Positions 49,829 to 60,728 of a stretch of 64,000 nucleotides of DNA are shown piece after piece. How positions within the stretch are numbered: the stretch's first letter is position 1; each line of letters begins with the position of its first letter. The position numbers and the translations under genes are program-made. The stretch lies in NCBI RefSeq assembly GCF_004118935.1, contig NZ_CP035375.1:372001-436000 (forward strand), given 5' to 3'. The stretch comes from Salinibacterium sp. UTAS2018. Lineage in GTDB: Bacteria > Actinomycetota > Actinomycetes > Actinomycetales > Microbacteriaceae. The notes beneath the pieces are model-generated. The model ran no database searches. It was not told where the DNA came from and saw only the letters and a list, made by a program, of their open reading frames with translations.

Positions 49829-51562
49829 ATGAAAGCCCGCTCAACTCGCGCTCGAGTGTCCTTTGTCGTTCTTACGATCGCTGTCTTGACTGTTGTTTTT
49901 ATGGTTCGTCTTGTCGACCTTCAAGTGGTCCAGGCAGAAGCCCTGAACGCCGAGGCCGACACGAAGCGCACTCTCACGAGCGTCGCGTACGGAACGCGCG
50001 GCGACATTGTCGACACGCGAGGTGCAGTGCTCGCCGACAGCGTTGAACGATTCGATATCGTCATTTCGCCTCGTGTGACTTTGCTGCGAGAAAACGCGTC
50101 AGTCGTCGTCTTGGACGACCTGAAGCAGATCACGGACATCATTGGGGGAGACCCCGACGAGATGCTCACGATGATTCTGGAGAACCCAGAGTCGGATTTC
50201 GAGTACCTCGCGAAGAGCATCACTCTCGAGCAGTATCAAGCCGTGGAGGATCTAGGGATTTCGTGGTTGTACTACGAACTCAACCCGGAACGAAGCTATC
50301 CCAACGGTGAGATCGCGGGAAACCTCGTTGGCTTCATCGGTACAGATGGGCCTCAGGCCGGAGTTGAACTGACGTCAGACGAGTGCTTGGCCGGCACCGA
50401 CGTCGAAGCCAGCTACGCACGCGGCGAAGATGGAGTCGCGCTTCCGGGCAGCGCCGTTGAAACGCTGGAACCCCAAGACGGCGGCACCCTTTCTCTCTCG
50501 ATCGATGGAGACCTTCAGTTCTATGTGCAGCAGCGTATGGCGCAGACCGCTGAGTCCCTTGGGGCAACATGGGCCACGGGCGTGGTCATGCGCGTCAGCG
50601 ACGCCCACCTGCTGGCTGTCAGCGACTGGCCGACCCTCGACCCCAACGACGTCAACCTTGCCGACCGCGACGCCCTCGGATCGCGCGCATTCAGTACGCC
50701 TTACGAACCCGGCTCGACAGTGAAGGCCTTGACCGCGGCATCCCTCATCGATGCCGGTGTTGCCAACCAGAGCACCCAGGTCGTCTCGCCCTACGCCCTT
50801 GAATTGACCAACGGTGGCGGAACGATTAGTGATTCGTTCTATCACGAAGACCAGCGTCTTACTTTGGCCGGGGCACTCGTGGAGTCATCCAACACGGCGA
50901 TCGCTCAATACACCGATCTTCTGGATGCCGCGTCGCGTCATGACTATCTTGAAAAGTTTGGCTTCGGGCAAAAGACCGGTATTGGATTCAACGGAGAGTC
51001 GTCCGGAACGCTGTACGACGCCGATGAGTGGGATGCTCGCACGAACTATGCCGTGCAGTTCGGCCAGGGGCTGACGACGACATCCATTCAGATGGCAAGT
51101 TCCTACCAGGCGTTGGGTAACGGGGGAGTCCGACTCCCGCCCGTGCTCGTCGAAGGTTGCGAATGGCCCGATGGCACGGTCACCGATACGCCCTCTACCG
51201 AGGGCACGCGAGTAATTTCTGAGGCCGCCGCTAAGCAGACTCTTGAGATGATGGAGATGGTTTACAGCTCCAGCGGCTCTGCACCGAACCTTGAGATTCC
51301 GGGCTACCGTGTGGCGGTTAAGAGCGGTACGGCCCAAGTTGCGGAGAACGGCGCTTACGGCGATAACGTCGTTATCTCCTACGCGGGCTTGGCGCCGGCC
51401 GATGACCCTGAGTACATTGTGATCGCGACTGCTGGTATCCCAGATAGCATATATTCCGGCGCCATCGCCTCGACGTTCCGCGACATTATGGCCCAAACGC
51501 TCACCACCTACCGTGTCACCCCCTCAAGCACGTCAGGACCGGATCTACCGCTGCGTTGGTGA
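49829..51562 (+). CDS. ftsI: Division-specific penicillin-binding protein (FtsI/PbpB)
   Basis: The 577-residue class B transpeptidase has one N-terminal helix (about 12-30), a dimerisation domain and the transpeptidase motifs: S296TVK299 in EPGSTVK, S353SN355, and K498SG500 in VAVKSGTAQ. It cross-links septal peptidoglycan. The KSG form replaces the common KTG, which is normal in class B enzymes of actinobacteria. Only murF follows; murE is not found after it. Confidence 0.95.
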   Translation: MKARSTRARVSFVVLTIAVLTVVFMVRLVDLQVVQAEALNAEADTKRTLTSVAYGTRGDIVDTRGAVLADSVERFDIVISPRVTLLRENASVVVLDDLKQITDIIGGDPDEMLTMILENPESDFEYLAKSITLEQYQAVEDLGISWLYYELNPERSYPNGEIAGNLVGFIGTDGPQAGVELTSDECLAGTDVEASYARGEDGVALPGSAVETLEPQDGGTLSLSIDGDLQFYVQQRMAQTAESLGATWATGVVMRVSDAHLLAVSDWPTLDPNDVNLADRDALGSRAFSTPYEPGSTVKALTAASLIDAGVANQSTQVVSPYALELTNGGGTISDSFYHEDQRLTLAGALVESSNTAIAQYTDLLDAASRHDYLEKFGFGQKTGIGFNGESSGTLYDADEWDARTNYAVQFGQGLTTTSIQMASSYQALGNGGVRLPPVLVEGCEWPDGTVTDTPSTEGTRVISEAAAKQTLEMMEMVYSSSGSAPNLEIPGYRVAVKSGTAQVAENGAYGDNVVISYAGLAPADDPEYIVIATAGIPDSIYSGAIASTFRDIMAQTLTTYRVTPSSTSGPDLPLRW

Positions 51563-51597
51563 GTTTCCCCGTGTTAATCAACCCTGGAGCACTCCAC

Positions 51598-53001
51598 GTG
51601 ATCGAACTGAGTCTTGCCGAAATTGCCACCGCCGTCGGCGGAGAGTTGCGCGACGGTAGCGATGCTCAACGGCGGCTCCCCGCCAGCAGCGTGCAAACCG
51701 ATTCACGACTGAACACCCCCGGCTCCATCTTTTTCGCGCTTCGTGGCGAGAGCACCGATGGGCATCTCTTCGCGGCGAAGGCCGTCGAGAACGGTGCCGC
51801 GCTTGTCATCGCAGAGCGACCGCTGGAGCTCGAGGTTCCCCAGATCATCGTGAGCAACGGAGTCGAAGCGCTTCAAGGGCTGGCGCGAGCTGTGGTGGCT
51901 CAGGTTCGCAATGCGGGCGAACTGAAAGTGGTTGCGGTCACGGGGTCAAACGGTAAAACGACCACGAAGAATATGCTGCGCACGATCCTGGAACGCGCGG
52001 GCGAAACCGTGGCGCCTCAAGGGTCGTTCAATAACGATGTCGGTGCTCCGATCTCCATGCTTGGCGTGACCGCATCCACTCGTTACTTGGTGGTGGAGAT
52101 GGGAGCCGATGGCATCGGAGACATCGCTCGCTTGCAGTCGGTCGTCATGCCCGACGTGGGCATCGTTCTGATGGTCGGTCTCGCTCACATCGGTAAATTT
52201 GGTGATGCTGCCACTACGGCGCGCGCAAAGTCCGAGATGGTGACGAGCCTTCCTGCCACGGCGACCGCAGTGCTCAACAGTGACGATGGTCGCGTGAAGG
52301 CTATGGCGCAGCAAACGCAGGCGACGGTTGCGTTCTTCGGGCTCGATTCTTCGGCCGAGGTATGGGCTGACGACATTCAAGCTACGGCGAAAGGAACGGC
52401 CTTCGATCTTCACGTGGAAGGGTCCGTGATTCCCGTGCAGTTGCGCATCTTGGGCGAGCATCACGTTACAAACGCCCTAGCGGCGATTACCGCCGCCCGC
52501 GCTCTCGGAATCGCCCCGAGCGAATCTGTAGCGGCATTGGAATCCATCGATCGTGCCGAACGTTGGCGCATGGAACTTCTTGAGGCTCCCGGCGGCATCA
52601 CGGTCATCAACGATGCCTACAATGCGAGCCCCGATTCGATGGCCGCTGCGCTCAAGACCCTCGTTCAGATCGTCGGTCCCCATAACCGGTCTGTCGCTGT
52701 TCTCGGCGAGATCGCCGAGCTGGGTGACTACGCTAATGAAGAACACGATCGAATCGGTCGCTTAATCGTTCGACTGAACGTGCAGAAGCTAATCGTTGTG
52801 GGGCACGCCGCTCGCCACATCCACAATGCGGCAGGCCTTGAAGGTTCGTGGGATGGAGAGTCGGTACTCGTCGATAGCATCGAGGAGGCATACGCTGTGC
52901 TTCGTGACGAATTACGAGAGGGAGATGTGGTGCTAGTGAAGTCATCCAACTCTGCCGGCTTGAGAATTCTTGGCGATCGGATTGCCGGGGTCTCCGCATG
53001 A
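51598..53001 (+). CDS. murF: UDP-N-acetylmuramoyl-tripeptide-D-Ala-D-Ala ligase
   Basis: The 467-residue Mur ligase has the ATP loop [14 protein letters not shown] (Lys120), the GADGIGDI segment that replaces the carboxylate-binding Lys region of other Mur ligases, and a C-terminal binding domain with [11 protein letters not shown]. It adds D-Ala-D-Ala to the UDP-MurNAc-tripeptide. The GTG at 51598 follows GGAG; an overlapping start at 51556 is less likely. It directly follows ftsI, with no murE gene between. Confidence 0.93.
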   Translation: MIELSLAEIATAVGGELRDGSDAQRRLPASSVQTDSRLNTPGSIFFALRGESTDGHLFAAKAVENGAALVIAERPLELEVPQIIVSNGVEALQGLARAVVAQVRNAGELKVVAVTGSNGKTTTKNMLRTILERAGETVAPQGSFNNDVGAPISMLGVTASTRYLVVEMGADGIGDIARLQSVVMPDVGIVLMVGLAHIGKFGDAATTARAKSEMVTSLPATATAVLNSDDGRVKAMAQQTQATVAFFGLDSSAEVWADDIQATAKGTAFDLHVEGSVIPVQLRILGEHHVTNALAAITAARALGIAPSESVAALESIDRAERWRMELLEAPGGITVINDAYNASPDSMAAALKTLVQIVGPHNRSVAVLGEIAELGDYANEEHDRIGRLIVRLNVQKLIVVGHAARHIHNAAGLEGSWDGESVLVDSIEEAYAVLRDELREGDVVLVKSSNSAGLRILGDRIAGVSA

Positions 53002-54095
53002 TCGCACTACTGATCGCCGCAGCCTTCTCTCTCGTCTTTACGCTTTTTCTTACTCCGCTCTTTATCAAGCTCTTCGTGCGCTTGAAATGGGGCCAGTTCA
53101 TTCGCGACGACGGCCCTGAGAGCCACCACACCAAACGGGGCACGCCCACAATGGGCGGAATCGTCTTTATCTTGGGCGCGACGATGGGATATTTCGTCGG
53201 GCACTGGGTGGCCAGCGAACCGGTGACGCTGTCTGGCATCCTCGTGATCTACCTCATGGTGGGCCTCGGCGTCATCGGCTTCATCGACGACTTCATGAAG
53301 ACGCGTAAACAGCGCAGTCTCGGGCTCGGCGGGTGGTCGAAAGTTGCCGGTCAGGTTATCGTGGCTGCCGGATTCGCCGCTCTTGCTCTCAACTTCCCTG
53401 ATCCGGGCGGCCTGACTCCGGCGTCATCCATGATCTCGGGCATCCGCGACATTCCTTGGCTCGACCTCGCGACTTTCGGTGTCGTCATCGGTGCGATTTT
53501 GTTCGCCATTTGGGTCACTCTGATTATCGTGAGCACGTCGAATGGTGTGAACGTCGCGGACGGCCTCGACGGGCTTGCGACCGGATCGGCCATCTTCGCC
53601 ATTGCCTCGTACATCGTGATCGGTTTCTGGCAAAACAACCAGTCGTGCAGCAACTTGAGCATCGACCGTGAGGTCCTCTACAAGTGCTACGACGTGCGCG
53701 ACCCGCTAGACCTCGCCATCATCGCTGCGGCCATCGCGGGTGCCCTCATCGGGTTCCTCTGGTGGAACACTTCCCCGGCTCAGGTCTTCATGGGAGACAC
53801 CGGCTCGCTCGGCCTTGGTGGCGCTATTGCCGCCCTGGCCATCATGAGCCGCACGGAACTGCTTCTCGTACTGATCGGCGGTCTCTTCCTCATCGTCACC
53901 GGTTCGGTGATCCTGCAACGCGCCTACTTCAAGATCACAGGCGGTAAACGTATATTCCTGATGAGCCCGCTGCATCATCATTTCGAACTCAAAGGCTGGG
54001 CCGAAGTCACGGTCGTCGTGCGTTTCTGGCTGATTGCGGCGCTATTCGTCGCGGCCGGCGTCGGAACCTTCTATCTCGAATGGATTAACCAGTAG
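52998..54095 (+). CDS. mraY: Phospho-N-acetylmuramoyl-pentapeptide transferase
   Basis: The 365-residue integral membrane enzyme has about ten helices and the MraY motifs [33 protein letters not shown] and [13 protein letters not shown], with the last acid and His region [14 protein letters not shown]. It transfers phospho-MurNAc-pentapeptide to undecaprenyl phosphate (lipid I). It overlaps murF by four bases (ATGA). Confidence 0.97.
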   Translation: MIALLIAAAFSLVFTLFLTPLFIKLFVRLKWGQFIRDDGPESHHTKRGTPTMGGIVFILGATMGYFVGHWVASEPVTLSGILVIYLMVGLGVIGFIDDFMKTRKQRSLGLGGWSKVAGQVIVAAGFAALALNFPDPGGLTPASSMISGIRDIPWLDLATFGVVIGAILFAIWVTLIIVSTSNGVNVADGLDGLATGSAIFAIASYIVIGFWQNNQSCSNLSIDREVLYKCYDVRDPLDLAIIAAAIAGALIGFLWWNTSPAQVFMGDTGSLGLGGAIAALAIMSRTELLLVLIGGLFLIVTGSVILQRAYFKITGGKRIFLMSPLHHHFELKGWAEVTVVVRFWLIAALFVAAGVGTFYLEWINQ

Positions 54096-54097
54096 CT

Positions 54098-55624
54098 GTG
54101 CGTGACCTCACTTCATTCACCAGTTGGAACGGGGCGTGGAGCGAGCTCAGCGTCGCTGTGCTCGGTCTCGGCGCAACCGGCTTCTCGGCGGCAGATACCC
54201 TCACTGAATTGAAGGCTGACGTGCTGGTGATCGCGGATGCGGCATCCGACAACCGAATCGAGATGGCCGAGGTTATTGGGGCGGCACTCGCTCTCGGCGG
54301 CACCGCCGAGGACCAAGTCGCGGCACTGACCGCTCATACCCCCGACGTCGTCATCGTGTCACCGGGATATCCGCTCGATCACCCCTTGTTGCTGTGGTGC
54401 CGTGAGAACGACATCGCCATGTGGACAGAGATCGAACTTGCTTGGCGCTTGCGGGATAAAACGGGCACGCCCGCTGAATGGATCGCCATCACCGGTACCA
54501 ACGGCAAAACGACCACGGCGCAACTGACCGCCCATATTCTGACAACGGCCGGATTCCGAGCGGGAGCCGTCGGCAACATCGGTGTTCCCGTGCTTGATGC
54601 GATCCGCTACCCCGATGGCTTCGATTTTCTCGTCGTGGAACTGTCAAGTTTTCAATTGCACGGCATGCCGCGGATGGGTGGCGGCGCGATTTCGCCACTC
54701 GCTAGCGTGTGCCTAAATTTGGCTGACGATCACCTCGACTGGCACGGTTCACGCGAGGCGTACGCCGAAGCAAAAGCCACGGTTTACGCGAATACGAAAG
54801 TCGCCGCTGTCTACAACCGTGCGGTGCCAGCGACTCAAACTATGGTCGAAAATGCCGATGTGGTCGAAGGATGTCGAGCAATCGGTTTCGGACTCGATAC
54901 GCCAGGTCGCAGCGATTTCGGCATCGTGAGCGATATCTTGGCCGATCGTGCGTTTGGCGACGACCGCCACAACACAGCACTTGAGCTGTTCACCCTTCAC
55001 GAATTGCAGCAGCGCAATTTCGGCGCGCCCCACATGGTCGCGAATATTTTGGCAGCAAGTGCGCTCGTGCGCGCGGCCGGTGTCAGCATCGAAGCGTTGC
55101 GCGCGGGTGTCGCGAGCTTTGAGCTCGATGCCCACCGCAACCAAATCGTCGTTGTCAGTGGAGGCGTGACCTGGGTGAATGACTCTAAAGCGACGAACTC
55201 ACACGCGGCAAGCGCGTCGCTCTCGGCAGCGGACCCCGTCGTCTGGATTCTCGGCGGGCTTCTCAAGGGGGTTGATGTTGCGCCGCTCATCGCCAAGCAT
55301 GCTGATCGGTTGAAGGCTGCGATCGTGATCGGCAGCGAGAGGCTGGCAATCCGGGCCGCATTCGAGCGACACGCGCCTGAGATTCCGCTCTTCGAGGTCG
55401 AGTCGACTGACACTGAGCACGTGATGCCACGAGCTGTTGAGATGGCGCACGGGATCGCCACCGACGGTGACACGGTCTTGTTAGCGCCGGCAGCGGCTTC
55501 CATGGATCAGTTCAGAAGCTATTCCGACCGCGGAGAAAAGTTTGCGGCAGCTGTGCTCGAACGAGTAGGAGGAAACGACGATGGCGCCTCCTCAGCGACC
55601 GCAACGGTCCCCTCGGCCGGCTAG
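54098..55624 (+). CDS. murD: UDP-N-acetylmuramoylalanine-D-glutamate ligase
   Basis: The 508-residue ligase has the ATP loop ITGTNGKTTTAQL (Lys137), the Glu/Lys-binding region VVELSSFQLHGM, and WVNDSKATNSHAAS in the C-terminal domain. It adds D-Glu to UDP-MurNAc-L-Ala. The GTG start is 3 bp behind mraY. Its final 44 bases overlap the start of ftsW, which has its own strong AGGAGG site inside murD. Confidence 0.95.
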   Translation: MRDLTSFTSWNGAWSELSVAVLGLGATGFSAADTLTELKADVLVIADAASDNRIEMAEVIGAALALGGTAEDQVAALTAHTPDVVIVSPGYPLDHPLLLWCRENDIAMWTEIELAWRLRDKTGTPAEWIAITGTNGKTTTAQLTAHILTTAGFRAGAVGNIGVPVLDAIRYPDGFDFLVVELSSFQLHGMPRMGGGAISPLASVCLNLADDHLDWHGSREAYAEAKATVYANTKVAAVYNRAVPATQTMVENADVVEGCRAIGFGLDTPGRSDFGIVSDILADRAFGDDRHNTALELFTLHELQQRNFGAPHMVANILAASALVRAAGVSIEALRAGVASFELDAHRNQIVVVSGGVTWVNDSKATNSHAASASLSAADPVVWILGGLLKGVDVAPLIAKHADRLKAAIVIGSERLAIRAAFERHAPEIPLFEVESTDTEHVMPRAVEMAHGIATDGDTVLLAPAAASMDQFRSYSDRGEKFAAAVLERVGGNDDGASSATATVPSAG

Positions 55625-56960
55625 CTCAGATTCTCAGTCTCGGCCTCAGGCTTCGTCGACACCGTCGGACAAGTCGTCACGGCCGCTAGCGGCGCGCGTA
55701 CCGGTCAAGAAGATTTTCTCAGCGCAGTCGAGCGATTTCTTCTTGCTGTTGGGAACAACTCTCTTTCTCGTCGTCTTTGGCCTGGTCATGGTTCTTTCGT
55801 CGTCGTCGGTCGAATCGTATGCCGCGGACCAGGGATTTTTCGGAAGCTTTTTACGTCAGACCGCGTTCGCGTTCATCGGCATACCGCTCATGCTGCTCGC
55901 CTCGCGCGCTCCCGTGCGATTCTGGAAACGCTGGGCGCTTCCTGGGCTGATCCTCGGCGCCGTACTGCAACTTCTCGTATTCGTTCCCGGTATCGGTTTG
56001 GCCTACGGAGGCAACCAGAACTGGATTCAAATCGGTACGTTTAGTGCCCAACCGTCAGAGTTCGTCAAAGTCGCCGTCATCGTGTGGGTGGCGTGGGTGC
56101 TGTCGACCAAGCAAGATCAGCTGGGCGATTGGAAGCAAGTTCTGCTCCCTGTCGCACCAGTGGCCGGTGCTGCGATCGGATTGGTGCTGATTGGAAACGA
56201 CCTCGGCACCGCGTCCATCATGTTGCTCATTGTCTTCTCGTGTCTTTTCTTTGCGGGCGTTCGACTGCGTTTTCTCACCATCGGCGTCGTTGCTGTAGCT
56301 CTGGGCGCCATCATGTTTGCGACCACTAGCGGTTCTCGAACGTCGCGCATCGGCGTATGGCTCAACGGGTGCACCGAACTCGACTATCAGGACACGTGTT
56401 GGCAAATCGAGCACGCGTATTGGGCTCTCGCTGGTGGCGGCCTCTTCGGTCGTGGCCTGGGCAACTCGGTCGCTAAACGTGGCTGGCTGCCCCACGCCGA
56501 TAGCGACTACGTCTATGCGATTATCGGAGAAGAACTCGGCCTTATCGGCGCAGTGGTCGTGCTATCGCTGTTCGTCACGCTCACCGTTGCTTTCGTGCGA
56601 ATTATTCGTTCTACCAACGACAGCTTTGTCCGCATCGCTACGGCCGGAGTAATGGTCTGGGTTGTCGGCCAAGCCTTCGTCAACATCGCTGTCGTGTTGG
56701 GTGTGCTCCCCGTTCTTGGAGTACCGCTGCCGCTGATTTCAACCGGTGGGTCTGCTCTCATTGCCACACTGCTTGCCATTGGCATCGTTCTTTCCTTTGC
56801 CCGCGCAGAAAAGAATGGATCTAATCCACCGCGCCCCGGCGCAACCTCCACCCAGCCGAAGACCGCGACACAAGCGGCGCCAGCACAACCGGCTCCGGTG
56901 CAATCGCCCGCTGACCGATCACGCATGCTGGCCGCAAATCGAGCACAAGGACGTCGATGA
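55581..56960 (+). CDS. ftsW: FtsW lipid-II-polymerising SEDS glycosyltransferase
   Basis: The 459-residue membrane protein has a disordered Pro/Ser-rich N-terminus (about 1-45), about ten helices and the SEDS signatures NQNWIQIGTFSAQPSEF, HADSDYVYAIIGEELG, and PLPLISTGGSA. It polymerises glycan chains at the septum with FtsI. Its start overlaps murD by 44 bp behind AGGAGG. Confidence 0.96.
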   Translation: MAPPQRPQRSPRPASSDSQSRPQASSTPSDKSSRPLAARVPVKKIFSAQSSDFFLLLGTTLFLVVFGLVMVLSSSSVESYAADQGFFGSFLRQTAFAFIGIPLMLLASRAPVRFWKRWALPGLILGAVLQLLVFVPGIGLAYGGNQNWIQIGTFSAQPSEFVKVAVIVWVAWVLSTKQDQLGDWKQVLLPVAPVAGAAIGLVLIGNDLGTASIMLLIVFSCLFFAGVRLRFLTIGVVAVALGAIMFATTSGSRTSRIGVWLNGCTELDYQDTCWQIEHAYWALAGGGLFGRGLGNSVAKRGWLPHADSDYVYAIIGEELGLIGAVVVLSLFVTLTVAFVRIIRSTNDSFVRIATAGVMVWVVGQAFVNIAVVLGVLPVLGVPLPLISTGGSALIATLLAIGIVLSFARAEKNGSNPPRPGATSTQPKTATQAAPAQPAPVQSPADRSRMLAANRAQGRR

Positions 56961-58051
56961 CCACGTATCTACTGGCGGGCGGCGGCACCGCCGGCCACGT
57001 CAATCCCTTGCTCGCCGTCGCCGAACGCATTCGGGTGCGCGAGCCGGAGGCCGAGATTCTGGTTTTGGGCACCGAGGAGGGGCTCGAGGCGAGATTGGTG
57101 CCTGAACGTGGTTTCGAATTGCTCACGATCGCCAAGCTCCCTTTTCCTCGACGACCGAATCGGGCTGCGCTGAAGTTTCCGGCCCGCTTGCGTGCGGCGA
57201 TTGACGAGGTCGTTGCGATCATCGCTGATCGTGAGGTAGATGTCGTCGTTGGTTTCGGCGGTTATGTGGCTGCGCCGGCGTATTTGGGCGCGCGTAAGGC
57301 GAAAATTCCACTCGTCATTCACGAAGCAAATAGCCGTCCAGGAATCGCTAACCGGCTTGGTTCCTTCTTCACTCCCTTCGTCGGCACAGCCTTCGATCGG
57401 ACTCCGATTCGCGGGGGCGTCGTTGTCGGCATGCCTCTGCGAGCAGAAATTGAAACCCTCAATCGTTTCGCGGCGCGTTCGGAAGCCGACCCATTCTTCG
57501 GACTCGATCCTGAGAAGCCAACGTTGCTCGTGACCGGAGGATCCTCGGGCGCTAAGCGCATCAACGACACCATCTCGTCTTCGATTACCCGCATTGTGGG
57601 TGCCGGGTGGCAAGTACTCCACATCACAGGGGAGTACCGGGATGCCGTAGACGATCCGCAACTCGCCGGGTATGTGGTCGTCAAATATTGCGACCGGATG
57701 GAACTGGCTCTCGCGGCTGCGGACCTGGCAATCGCACGCGCAGGAACCTCGACGGTGGCGGAGCTCACTGGCCTGGGCATCCCGGCAATCTATGTTCCTT
57801 ACCCCGTCGGCAACGGCGAGCAGAAGTACAACGCGCGCACAGCCGTAGATGCGGGCGCCGCCATCCTCGTTGACGACTCGGAGTTCCTTCCGCAGTGGGT
57901 CGGGTCTGAACTTGTTCCTATGCTGCGTCGCCGTGCTCTCATCGCCGATATGGCCGCCCGGGCATCGACGGTAGGTTCACTCGACGGAACGGACCGAATG
58001 CTCGAACTCGTCGATCTCGCCCTCGGCCGCGCTCTACCATTGACATCATGA
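56957..58051 (+). CDS. murG: Undecaprenyl-PP-MurNAc-pentapeptide N-acetylglucosaminyltransferase
   Basis: The 364-residue glycosyltransferase has the N-terminal [10 protein letters not shown] (residues 8-17), [12 protein letters not shown], the [12 protein letters not shown] loop and a C-terminal [15 protein letters not shown] motif that binds UDP-GlcNAc. It converts lipid I to lipid II at the inner membrane face. It overlaps ftsW by four bases. Confidence 0.97.
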   Translation: MTTYLLAGGGTAGHVNPLLAVAERIRVREPEAEILVLGTEEGLEARLVPERGFELLTIAKLPFPRRPNRAALKFPARLRAAIDEVVAIIADREVDVVVGFGGYVAAPAYLGARKAKIPLVIHEANSRPGIANRLGSFFTPFVGTAFDRTPIRGGVVVGMPLRAEIETLNRFAARSEADPFFGLDPEKPTLLVTGGSSGAKRINDTISSSITRIVGAGWQVLHITGEYRDAVDDPQLAGYVVVKYCDRMELALAAADLAIARAGTSTVAELTGLGIPAIYVPYPVGNGEQKYNARTAVDAGAAILVDDSEFLPQWVGSELVPMLRRRALIADMAARASTVGSLDGTDRMLELVDLALGRALPLTS

Positions 58052-59496
58052 TCTTCCCCGATTTGTCTATGCCCCTGCCCGGCCCACTCCGTTCGGCGCA
58101 CTTCGTTGGCGTCGGCGGCTCAGGAATGAGCGGTATTGCCCGCATGTTTCTGGATGCCGGTATGACAGTCACTGGTTCTGACCGGGCAGCGAACGCGAAC
58201 GTTGAGTCCCTGCGCGCGGCTGGAGCGACGATCACTATCGGGCACGACGCGGCCAACCTTGGCGACGCCGATGCTCTCGTCTACACCGGTGCGCTGTGGC
58301 CCGACAACCCTGAGTATGTCGCCGCAGTCGAGCGGGGGATCCCCGTTCTGCACCGCTCCCAAGCGCTTGCGTGGCTCGTGGGTTCCGACCGCCTCATCGC
58401 GGTTGCTGGCGCTCACGGCAAGACGACCTCCACCGGAATGATCATTACGGGGCTTCGCGAGCTCGGCGCATCGCCCAGCTTCGTCAATGGCGGGATCATT
58501 CAAGGTCTGGGAACAAGTTCAGGCTCCGGCTCTGACGACCTTTTCGTCGTGGAGGCGGATGAATCTGATGGCTCATTCTTGCTGTACTCGACAGCAATCG
58601 CTCTGATTACCAACGTCGATGCCGATCATCTCGATCACTACGGCTCACACGAAGCTTTCGACGATGCCTTTGTCGAATTCGCCGCGAAGGCATCAGAAGC
58701 TGTAGTGGTATCGAGTGACGACGCCGGCGCCGTCCGAGTGACTCAGCGTCTCGACCACCACAACATCGTTACCTTTGGCGAAGCAGCGGATGCCACCGTT
58801 CGTATCCACTCGATTACGTCGCTGGGTCCCGTTGCTTTCACAATCGTGGTCGACGGCCGTGAAGAGCGTGTCCAGTTAGCCGTTCCTGGACGCCACAACG
58901 CCATCAATGCCACGGGGGCTATCGCTGTGCTCGTCGGGCTCGGTCACGAACTTGGCGCAGCAATCGACGCAGTCTCTCTGTTCGCGGGCACGCAGCGTCG
59001 TTTTGAGTTGCATGCTGTAGTCGACGGAGTCAGCGTGTACGACGATTACGCTCATCACCCCACCGAGGTCGAGGCTGCTCTCAGCGGTGCCCGCAGTGTG
59101 GTCGGTGCCGGCCGGGTGATTGCCGTTCACCAGCCGCACTTGTTTAGTCGCACGCGAGACATGGCATCCGAGTTCGCTGAGGTGTACGAGCGACTGGCCG
59201 ACCACACCGTCGTCCTCGATGTTTTTGGTGCACGCGAAGATCCCATTCCCGGCGTCACGGGCGAGCTCGTATCGTCGCGTTTTGTCGATTCATCGCGTGT
59301 TGACTTTGAGCCGGACTGGTCATCCGCTGCCGAACGGGTAGCTGAGATCGCGCGCGAGGGCGACATCGTTATGACCCTGAGTTGTGGCGATGTGTACCGC
59401 ATCATCCCGCAGCTCATCGCCGCAATCGATCACCGTACGGATGCTGCTGAAGCGCCCGCGTCGGGTGCGGATCAGGTGCCGAGTGAAGAGGCCTGA
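58048..59496 (+). CDS. murC: UDP-N-acetylmuramate-L-alanine ligase
   Basis: The 482-residue ligase has the N-terminal [16 protein letters not shown], the ATP loop [12 protein letters not shown] (Lys125), [10 protein letters not shown] and [14 protein letters not shown]. It adds L-Ala to UDP-MurNAc. It overlaps murG by four bases and ftsQ by 14. The C-terminus has a short Ala/Glu-rich extension after residue 465. Confidence 0.96.
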   Translation: MIFPDLSMPLPGPLRSAHFVGVGGSGMSGIARMFLDAGMTVTGSDRAANANVESLRAAGATITIGHDAANLGDADALVYTGALWPDNPEYVAAVERGIPVLHRSQALAWLVGSDRLIAVAGAHGKTTSTGMIITGLRELGASPSFVNGGIIQGLGTSSGSGSDDLFVVEADESDGSFLLYSTAIALITNVDADHLDHYGSHEAFDDAFVEFAAKASEAVVVSSDDAGAVRVTQRLDHHNIVTFGEAADATVRIHSITSLGPVAFTIVVDGREERVQLAVPGRHNAINATGAIAVLVGLGHELGAAIDAVSLFAGTQRRFELHAVVDGVSVYDDYAHHPTEVEAALSGARSVVGAGRVIAVHQPHLFSRTRDMASEFAEVYERLADHTVVLDVFGAREDPIPGVTGELVSSRFVDSSRVDFEPDWSSAAERVAEIAREGDIVMTLSCGDVYRIIPQLIAAIDHRTDAAEAPASGADQVPSEEA

Positions 59497-60553
59497 GGGG
59501 TTCGACAAGGCGGCTCAGCAGCCCGACCCCGCGTCGGCCAAACCCCGGCGTAAGCGCGCACCAACGGCGTCGAGCGCTGGCGAGAGTGCTGACGCTCCGG
59601 TGCGGCCCACGCTGCGACGCAAATCGCCAGGGCCGAAAGGCGTTTCGCAGTCGGCGTCGAAGGTCACCGGACCAACCGCGTCACAGGAGTCGAACGCCGC
59701 GAGTGTGACGACAAAAACTGCGGGAAGCCCTCGGGAACGCAATCGTTCTCGCTCCGGCAAGACTCCGCCGCGCCCTGAGGCGGCGGCCAAGAAGCAATTG
59801 CGTCGCGCCGCTCGCGATCGACGTCGTGCTGAAAAGGCGGAGTTGCGGCGGTTCACCCGCCGAGCACGTACGCGCAAATATACTTTGCTGTCTGTGGCGG
59901 GGCTTGTCGCTGTGCTTCTCGGGTTGATCGCCGTTGCGGTATTTTCACCGATTTTGGCGCTGCGCACGGTGGTCATCGATGGCACCAATCGCATTGACCC
60001 CACTCAGATCCAAGCCGCGGTGGAAACCCAGCAGGGCACCCCGCTCGCGTTGCTCGACTTCGACGCGATCAAAACCGAGCTGTCGGTCTTTCCGCTCATT
60101 CGCAGCTACGTGACGGAGATCGTTCCCCCCGACACCCTGCTCGTTCATATCGTCGAACGCGAGCCGATTGGTTCGATCACCGTGAATGGAGTTTTCACAC
60201 TGGTCGATCCGGCGGGCATCACGATCCAAGAGTCTGCCGAGCGAATTCCTGGTGTCCCTCTGATCGATGTCGGGGGAGCGGATGCCTCGAGTCCGGCCTT
60301 TGCTGCAGTGACTGAAGTGCTGCTCTCCTTACCGACCGACCTTCGAGCGCGGGTCGAAACGGTGTCTGCGACCACGCAAGACGATGTGTCGTTCGTTCTC
60401 TCTGGAGTCGGCCAAGGGGTTGTCTGGGGCAGCGCAAGTGACTCGGCGAGAAAGGCAGCTCTGCTCGAGGCCCTGATCTCCACGCGTGATCCGGATGAGG
60501 CTGGCGAGTTCGATGTCTCGGCTCCCAGTAACGGAATTTTCCGCCCCAACTAG
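59483..60553 (+). CDS. ftsQ: FtsQ/DivIB division protein
   Basis: The 356-residue protein has a long basic, disordered cytoplasmic N-terminus (about 1-130), one helix (about 134-155) and a POTRA domain outside ([20 protein letters not shown]). The C-terminal region continues with VDPAGITIQ and the late [13 protein letters not shown]. It belongs to the FtsQLB part of the divisome. The GTG at 59483 lies 14 bp inside murC; a strong site for another start is not seen. Confidence 0.92.
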   Translation: MKRPEGFDKAAQQPDPASAKPRRKRAPTASSAGESADAPVRPTLRRKSPGPKGVSQSASKVTGPTASQESNAASVTTKTAGSPRERNRSRSGKTPPRPEAAAKKQLRRAARDRRRAEKAELRRFTRRARTRKYTLLSVAGLVAVLLGLIAVAVFSPILALRTVVIDGTNRIDPTQIQAAVETQQGTPLALLDFDAIKTELSVFPLIRSYVTEIVPPDTLLVHIVEREPIGSITVNGVFTLVDPAGITIQESAERIPGVPLIDVGGADASSPAFAAVTEVLLSLPTDLRARVETVSATTQDDVSFVLSGVGQGVVWGSASDSARKAALLEALISTRDPDEAGEFDVSAPSNGIFRPN

Positions 60554-60679
60554 TGGGCGAGGTCGTCGGCGGGTTGAGTTGCCCCCGATTTGCCTGAACA
60601 CTTTCCGACACGCGGTTCATGTGCATCCGTGCGGGGCGCTATCCGCATACTCTCAACAAAAGAAATACATACTGAGCAT

Positions 60680-60710
60680 AACTTTAAACCTCAAGTCGAG
60701 GTTGATAGTT
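60680..60710. promoter_or_regulatory. 13-bp imperfect inverted repeat upstream of ftsZ
   Basis: AACTTTAAACCTC (60680-60692) and GAGGTTGATAGTT (60698-60710) pair at 11 of 13 positions around AAGTC. It ends 18 bp before the ftsZ GTG, just upstream of the ribosome binding site. It is either an operator (FtsR is a candidate) or a 5'-UTR hairpin. Its core resembles the site at 30469-30486. Confidence 0.5.
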
Positions 60711-60728
60711 TCCAGTGGAGGCCGAAAA

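Noticed and set aside
60486-60728. Extended ftsZ reading frame starting inside ftsQ
   Set aside because: FtsZ homology starts at the GTG at 60729 with a good ribosome binding site; the extension is unlike any FtsZ N-terminus and reads through the leader repeat.
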